Of a DNA stretch of 8,361 nt, positions 7,614-8,361 are shown piece after piece (the first letter of the stretch is position 1; every line of letters starts with the position of its first letter). The notes under the pieces are model-generated. The model made no database searches and was not told the origin of the DNA. It worked only from the letters and a program-made list of their open reading frames with translations. Source of the DNA: an uncultured Erysipelotrichaceae bacterium (GTDB taxonomy: Bacteria; Bacillota_I; Bacilli_A; RF39; UBA660); contig CADBRE010000064.1 of NCBI GenBank assembly GCA_902797005.1, positions 1 through 8,361 on the forward strand, written 5' to 3'. The translations under genes and the position numbers were made by a program.

Positions 7614-7724
7614 CAATTTTAAAAATCACTATAGCTAAAATTAAAAATTGAGTGGGTTTTCCTGAGTCAATTTTAAAAATCTACCTCCTAATTTTAAAAA
7701 AGAGATTTTCAATATTTAAAATTG
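7614..7724. repeat. Cluster of five CAATTTTAAAAATC-type AT repeats in both orientations
   Basis: CAATTTTAAAAATC occurs exactly at 7614-7627 and 7668-7681. A third copy at 7689-7702 matches 11 of 14 bases. A fourth at 7710-7723 matches 11 of 14 directly and 12 of 14 when read on the minus strand from 7724. A fifth, minus-strand copy reads leftward from 7650 with 10 of 14. Copies at 7668, 7689 and 7710 are exactly 21 bases apart, about two helical turns. I saw no other copy in the window, and the cluster fills the gap between the uvrB terminator and the DUF1016 gene. The A/T bias of the region makes the weaker copies less certain; the two exact copies and the phasing are the firm part. Possible roles are operator array, nuclease recognition sites or remnants of a mobile repeat. 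Confidence 0.65.
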
Positions 7725-7728
7725 TGAA
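7708..7728. promoter_or_regulatory. Operator-like 21-bp imperfect palindrome upstream of the DUF1016 gene
   Basis: The segment from TTCA (7708-7711) to TGAA (7725-7728) is an odd-length dyad centred on base 7718, with 8 of 10 arm positions paired. It contains the last AT repeat and ends 50 bases before the DUF1016 start codon, a usual place for an operator. No regulator gene is visible in the window to pair it with. Confidence 0.4.
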
Positions 7729-7764
7729 TTTGCATTATTTTCAAGCTTGTGCTAGGGTATTTTG

Positions 7765-7775
7765 AAAGAGGAGGG
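7765..7775 (+). promoter_or_regulatory. Ribosome binding site of the DUF1016 gene
   Basis: The purine-rich AAAGAGGAGGG contains GGAGG at 7770-7774, 4 bases before the ATG at 7779. The spacing is short but the match is strong, and it fixes the start of this gene. Confidence 0.75.
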
Positions 7776-7778
7776 AAA

Positions 7779-8361
7779 ATGAGAAATTATTATGAAAAGA
7801 TTAAAGAAGAACTAATAGACAATGAAGTATATAAAAGAGCAAAAGACTATAGTAAAAACAGACATGATTTAGAAAGCTATTACAATGTCGGTAAATTACT
7901 TATTGAAGCACAAGGAGGAGAAGAAAGAGCTAAGTATGGTAATGGACTTATAAAGGAGTATTCTAAGAAATTAACTGAAGAACTCGGTAGTGGATATACA
8001 GTTACTGTACTTAAAAGAATGAGAAAGTACTATATTATGATTCAAAAAGGTGCCCCACTAGGGCACCAATTGAGCTGGAGCCATTGTAGAGAATTATTGA
8101 AGTTCGATGATTTAGCTCAGATTAAATACTATGTAGATATTTGTGTAGCTTTAAATTTAAGTAGAAATGAATTAGTAGAAAGAATTAAATCAAATGAGTA
8201 TGAAAGATTGCCAGAAGAAACTAAACTTAAGTTAACTAATAATGAAAAAGATACAGTTACTGATTTAGTTAAGAACCCTATAATCATAAAAACAAATAGA
8301 AAGATAAAAGAAACAATAGCAGAGAAGTTCTTACACCAAATAGTGCTAGATGATATTAAAT
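7779..8361 (+). CDS. DUF1016/YhcG-family protein (PDDEXK nuclease-type), N-terminal part, cut by window end
   Basis: The frame is open from ATG 7779 to the last base, giving 194 complete codons and no stop. It begins MRNYYEKIKEEL and carries the DUF1016 N-terminal helical/winged-helix region: YYNVGKLLIEAQGG (about 34-47), YGNGLIKEYSKKL, GYTVTVLKRMRKYY (about 72-85), and the hallmark HQLSWSHCREL (96-106) followed by IKYYVDICVALNLSRNEL. Further on come the YERLPEETK and VKNPIII segments that lead into the C-terminal PDDEXK-type nuclease domain, which lies beyond the window. The cellular role of the family is not settled; members are patchily distributed and commonly found in accessory regions. 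It is separated from uvrB by a strong terminator and the AT repeat cluster, so it should have its own promoter. Missing catalytic half: activity cannot be judged here. Confidence 0.88.
   Translation, partial: MRNYYEKIKEELIDNEVYKRAKDYSKNRHDLESYYNVGKLLIEAQGGEERAKYGNGLIKEYSKKLTEELGSGYTVTVLKRMRKYYIMIQKGAPLGHQLSWSHCRELLKFDDLAQIKYYVDICVALNLSRNELVERIKSNEYERLPEETKLKLTNNEKDTVTDLVKNPIIIKTNRKIKETIAEKFLHQIVLDDIK
8049..8067 (+). repeat. GC-rich perfect inverted repeat inside the DUF1016 coding region
   Basis: GGTGCCC (8049-8055) and GGGCACC (8061-8067) are perfect reverse complements separated by CACTA. This 7-bp arm with only one A/T pair step is unusual in such AT-rich coding sequence. It encodes KGAPLGHQ, just before the conserved LSWSH motif. 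It has no T-run after it, so it is not a terminator. Confidence 0.6.

Noticed and set aside
7327..7629. Minus-strand frame running from the uvrB end through the terminator
   Set aside because: It crosses a perfect terminator stem and overlaps the conserved UVR domain on the other strand; no start signal.
7681..7690. Minus-strand Shine-Dalgarno-like TAGGAGGTAG followed by a TTG frame
   Set aside because: The frame would encode only about nine residues before a stop, so there is no supported gene.
7614..7724. CRISPR array
   Set aside because: Repeats are short, degenerate, of mixed orientation and without distinct spacers of regular length; no cas gene is present.
7730..7758. Possible DUF1016 promoter: TTGCAT, 17 bases, then TAGGGT preceded by TG
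   Set aside because: Each hexamer matches only 3 of 6 consensus bases. A promoter must lie in this gap, but this pair is too weak to report as a feature.

Overview
The window is strongly AT-rich and gene-dense, with every identified gene on the + strand. Strong AAGGAGG-type ribosome binding sites, short hairpin terminators with U-tracts, and the order ecfA-ecfA-ecfT-truA point to a low-GC Firmicutes/Bacilli-type bacterium, perhaps an uncultured, reduced-genome gut lineage (inference). Tryptophan is written TGG and all frames read through with the standard bacterial code, so nothing suggests the Mycoplasma TGA=Trp code.

Layout. (1) Bases 1-117 hold the unrecognised 3' end of an upstream gene and a terminator. 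(2) Bases 144-3846 form one apparent operon: two ECF-transporter ATPase-like genes, ecfT, truA and a DUF308 membrane protein, closed by a terminator. The first four genes overlap by 10, 8 and 4 bases, so translation is probably coupled. (3) Bases 3884-7583 form a second unit: a cytosolic transglutaminase-like protein with a large unassigned N-terminal region, then uvrB 18 bases later, closed by a perfect 12-bp terminator hairpin. (4) Bases 7584-7778 are a non-coding AT-rich stretch with about five related copies of CAATTTTAAAAATC in both orientations, three of them exactly 21 bases apart. (5) From 7779 to the window end runs the N-terminal part of a DUF1016/YhcG-family (PDDEXK nuclease-type) gene, cut by the window edge.

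The most striking observation is that both ECF ATPases have intact reading frames but have lost most ABC catalytic motifs (P-loop Lys or Ser/Thr, Q-loop Gln, LSGGQ signature, catalytic Glu or Asp, switch His). Neither composite ATP site of the heterodimer looks functional. The EcfT partner still carries both Arg-containing coupling motifs, and gene order and translational coupling are preserved. This could be a repurposed ATP-independent ECF module or one decaying slowly; the sequence alone cannot decide. The second notable item is the phased repeat cluster directly upstream of the DUF1016 gene, which looks like an operator array or the binding or target sites of that gene product.
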